From Pedobacter alluvionis (lineage in GTDB: Bacteria; Bacteroidota; Bacteroidia; Sphingobacteriales; Sphingobacteriaceae): a stretch of DNA of 64,000 nt. Of the stretch, positions 63,021 to 64,000 are shown one piece after another. The translations under genes and the position numbers were made by a program. The notes beneath the pieces were generated by a model. It had not been told where the DNA came from, ran no database searches, and worked only from the letters and a program-made list of their open reading frames with translations. Each line of letters starts with the position of its first letter. Positions within the stretch are counted from its first letter, which is position 1. Location of the stretch: positions 1,116,001 through 1,180,000 of the forward strand of contig NZ_RCCK01000010.1 in NCBI RefSeq assembly GCF_003664035.1. Reading direction: 5' to 3'.

Positions 63021-63387
63021 TTTTAAAAATATTTTATACCTTTTAACAGAAATCGGAAAACCGAAATATGTTTTTGAAGAGGAAGGGGATAACCGTGATG
63101 GATATTTTTTTTGTAGAAAAACAGATTTCAGAAAAAACTTACAAGTTTACAGCGTTAGCTCCGGAGTATCTTTGAGACGTAATGCGATTTATCAGAATGA
63201 GCGATTATGTTTCATCACTGATAAATATGGCCATGAATATGATTGCGACACTTTTTTAATTATCCCAAAATGGGAAACACAGGGCGATATTGCTAGTGTT
63301 GAATGTGAGTTTCAAACGGAAACAGTTGTCAAAAAAATAGCACACGGAACTACAATTACAACGGCTGAGATTTCAACAACGATTTAA
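62959..63387 (+). CDS. 5'-truncated phage tail-region protein
   Basis: The frame encodes 142 residues, but the first 30 or so are encoded by the direct repeat and look unlike protein. No further Met follows. From about residue 35 it reads as a real domain (DGYFFCRKTDFRKNLQVYSV, later DTFLIIPKWETQGDIASVEC and EFQTETVVKK), a pattern I associate with the C-terminal end of tail-linked proteins in Bacteroidota prophages. The N-terminal part of the original gene is missing. Confidence 0.55.
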   Translation: MLILRCNLLSFFELLIFTTTTFKNILYLLTEIGKPKYVFEEEGDNRDGYFFCRKTDFRKNLQVYSVSSGVSLRRNAIYQNERLCFITDKYGHEYDCDTFLIIPKWETQGDIASVECEFQTETVVKKIAHGTTITTAEISTTI

Positions 63388-63411
63388 ATAACGACTATAA
63401 TAATCAACAAA

Positions 63412-64000
63412 ATGGCTAACAATGAAAATTTAAAAAACGCGATTTCGGCGGTAATAAAAAGCAACAGAAATAACGAAATCACGGGCGACATACTAAAAGA
63501 CGCTTTCATATCAATTATTAATCAATTTGGAGCGGGTGCGATAATAGCAGGATGGGCAACACCGACAACGGTTCCGATTGATAGTGATATTAATGCGGTT
63601 TATTTTGCTAACACAAACGGTACTTACACAAATTTTGGAGGCTATGTTTTGACTAAAAATGAATTTGTTGTTTTTTCAAACAAAACAGGTTCTTATAGTC
63701 CTATTGGTATAATAGAGAAATCTGACCCTGCAATTGCAGCGTGGACGCCTATAGCTTTTTCAATTGGTTCACAAGTAACAAACGTTGGTAAAATTTGGAA
63801 AGCAAACGCAGCGACATTAAGTACGGATGTGCCAGGAACCAGCAGTAAGTGGGTTGAATTGGGCAGCGCTTATGTTGATGAAACGAATATAAAGAATTTG
63901 TTATCACTTTCACCACCTCCCGCACAAGGCAATATTATACTAAACGACCCAGGCACATACAATCAAGTCACATTCGATGGGTTTATCGGAACAAGGTACT
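63412..64000 (+). CDS. Prophage tail/receptor-binding-type protein, partial
   Basis: The frame starts MANNENLKNAISAVIKSNRN at 63412 and stays open to the window end, giving the first 196 residues. The N-terminal helix (EITGDILKDAFISIINQFG) followed by AGWATPTTVPIDSDINAVYF and GTYTNFGGYVL, and a later GKIWKANAATLSTDVPGTSS block, is the typical start of tail-fibre or baseplate proteins in Bacteroidota phages. It begins 24 bases after the truncated phage gene. Confidence 0.75.
   Translation, partial: MANNENLKNAISAVIKSNRNNEITGDILKDAFISIINQFGAGAIIAGWATPTTVPIDSDINAVYFANTNGTYTNFGGYVLTKNEFVVFSNKTGSYSPIGIIEKSDPAIAAWTPIAFSIGSQVTNVGKIWKANAATLSTDVPGTSSKWVELGSAYVDETNIKNLLSLSPPPAQGNIILNDPGTYNQVTFDGFIGTRY

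Overview
The window looks like a chromosome segment from a Bacteroidota bacterium of the Sphingobacteriaceae type (Pedobacter-like). The reasons are: two secreted proteases with type IX secretion (T9SS) C-terminal sorting domains next to a PorV homologue; a fused MurF-alanine racemase; an ABC-2 permease fused to an M1 peptidase; promoters of the Bacteroidota TTG-N19/20-TAnnTTTG form; almost no Shine-Dalgarno sequences; and AT-rich DNA. The assignment is inference from gene content, not from a marker-gene search.

Layout. 1-5.1 kb (+): a tellurite-resistance-type (Ter) stress operon with a membrane-protein tail, HAD hydrolase, phosphoribosyltransferase, two TerD proteins, TelA and an unrecognised last gene. 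5.3-7.9 kb: dienelactone hydrolase, an APH-like kinase and a 2OG-Fe(II) oxygenase. 7.9-14.9 kb: a LytS/LytTR two-component system divergent from an ABC ATPase and the ABC-2/M1 peptidase fusion, with paired 21-bp-spaced boxes in the shared promoter region. 15-21.8 kb (-): an RND efflux operon (TolC, pump, adaptor) followed by an AraC regulator. 21.8-24.4 kb: decayed DNA with a terminal-inverted-repeat element, a frameshifted SRPBCC gene and a hydrolase remnant. 24.4-28.8 kb: AI-2E-type transporter, esterase, receiver protein, small protein, ROK kinase.

28.9-37.4 kb is an accessory island on the minus strand: lipoprotein, lysyl-endopeptidase-like serine protease, PorV, lipoprotein, reprolysin-like metalloprotease. 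Both proteases carry T9SS sorting domains. The island is bracketed by an intact lipocalin gene and a second copy of that gene's 3' end. 37.7-38.4 kb has a tandemly duplicated tRNA-Gly/tRNA-Leu pair. 38.5-49.4 kb is mostly housekeeping (recX, murF-alr, DUF502, a LOG-family protein, a sodium symporter, recR, an SDR, a Kir-type potassium channel) plus a twin pair of unrecognised membrane-anchored proteins. 49.7-53.5 kb is a trpD-F-B-A operon without trpC, trpE or trpG. 54.1 kb holds a dead NAD(P)-binding protein gene. 55.7-62.2 kb is a TetR-controlled RND efflux operon with three copies of a TAAC-n3-GTTA box. The last 1.1 kb is the edge of a prophage: a 5'-truncated phage gene and the start of a tail-type protein that runs off the window.

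Intergenic DNA is full of short dispersed palindromes of at least five families, including inside the trp operon. No rRNA, CRISPR array or intact transposase was seen. The most interesting items are the T9SS protease island with its own PorV, the LytTR-like and TetR-like operator arrays, the lipocalin fragment duplication, the inverted-repeat element at 21.9-22.6 kb, and the unrecognised ter-linked gene.
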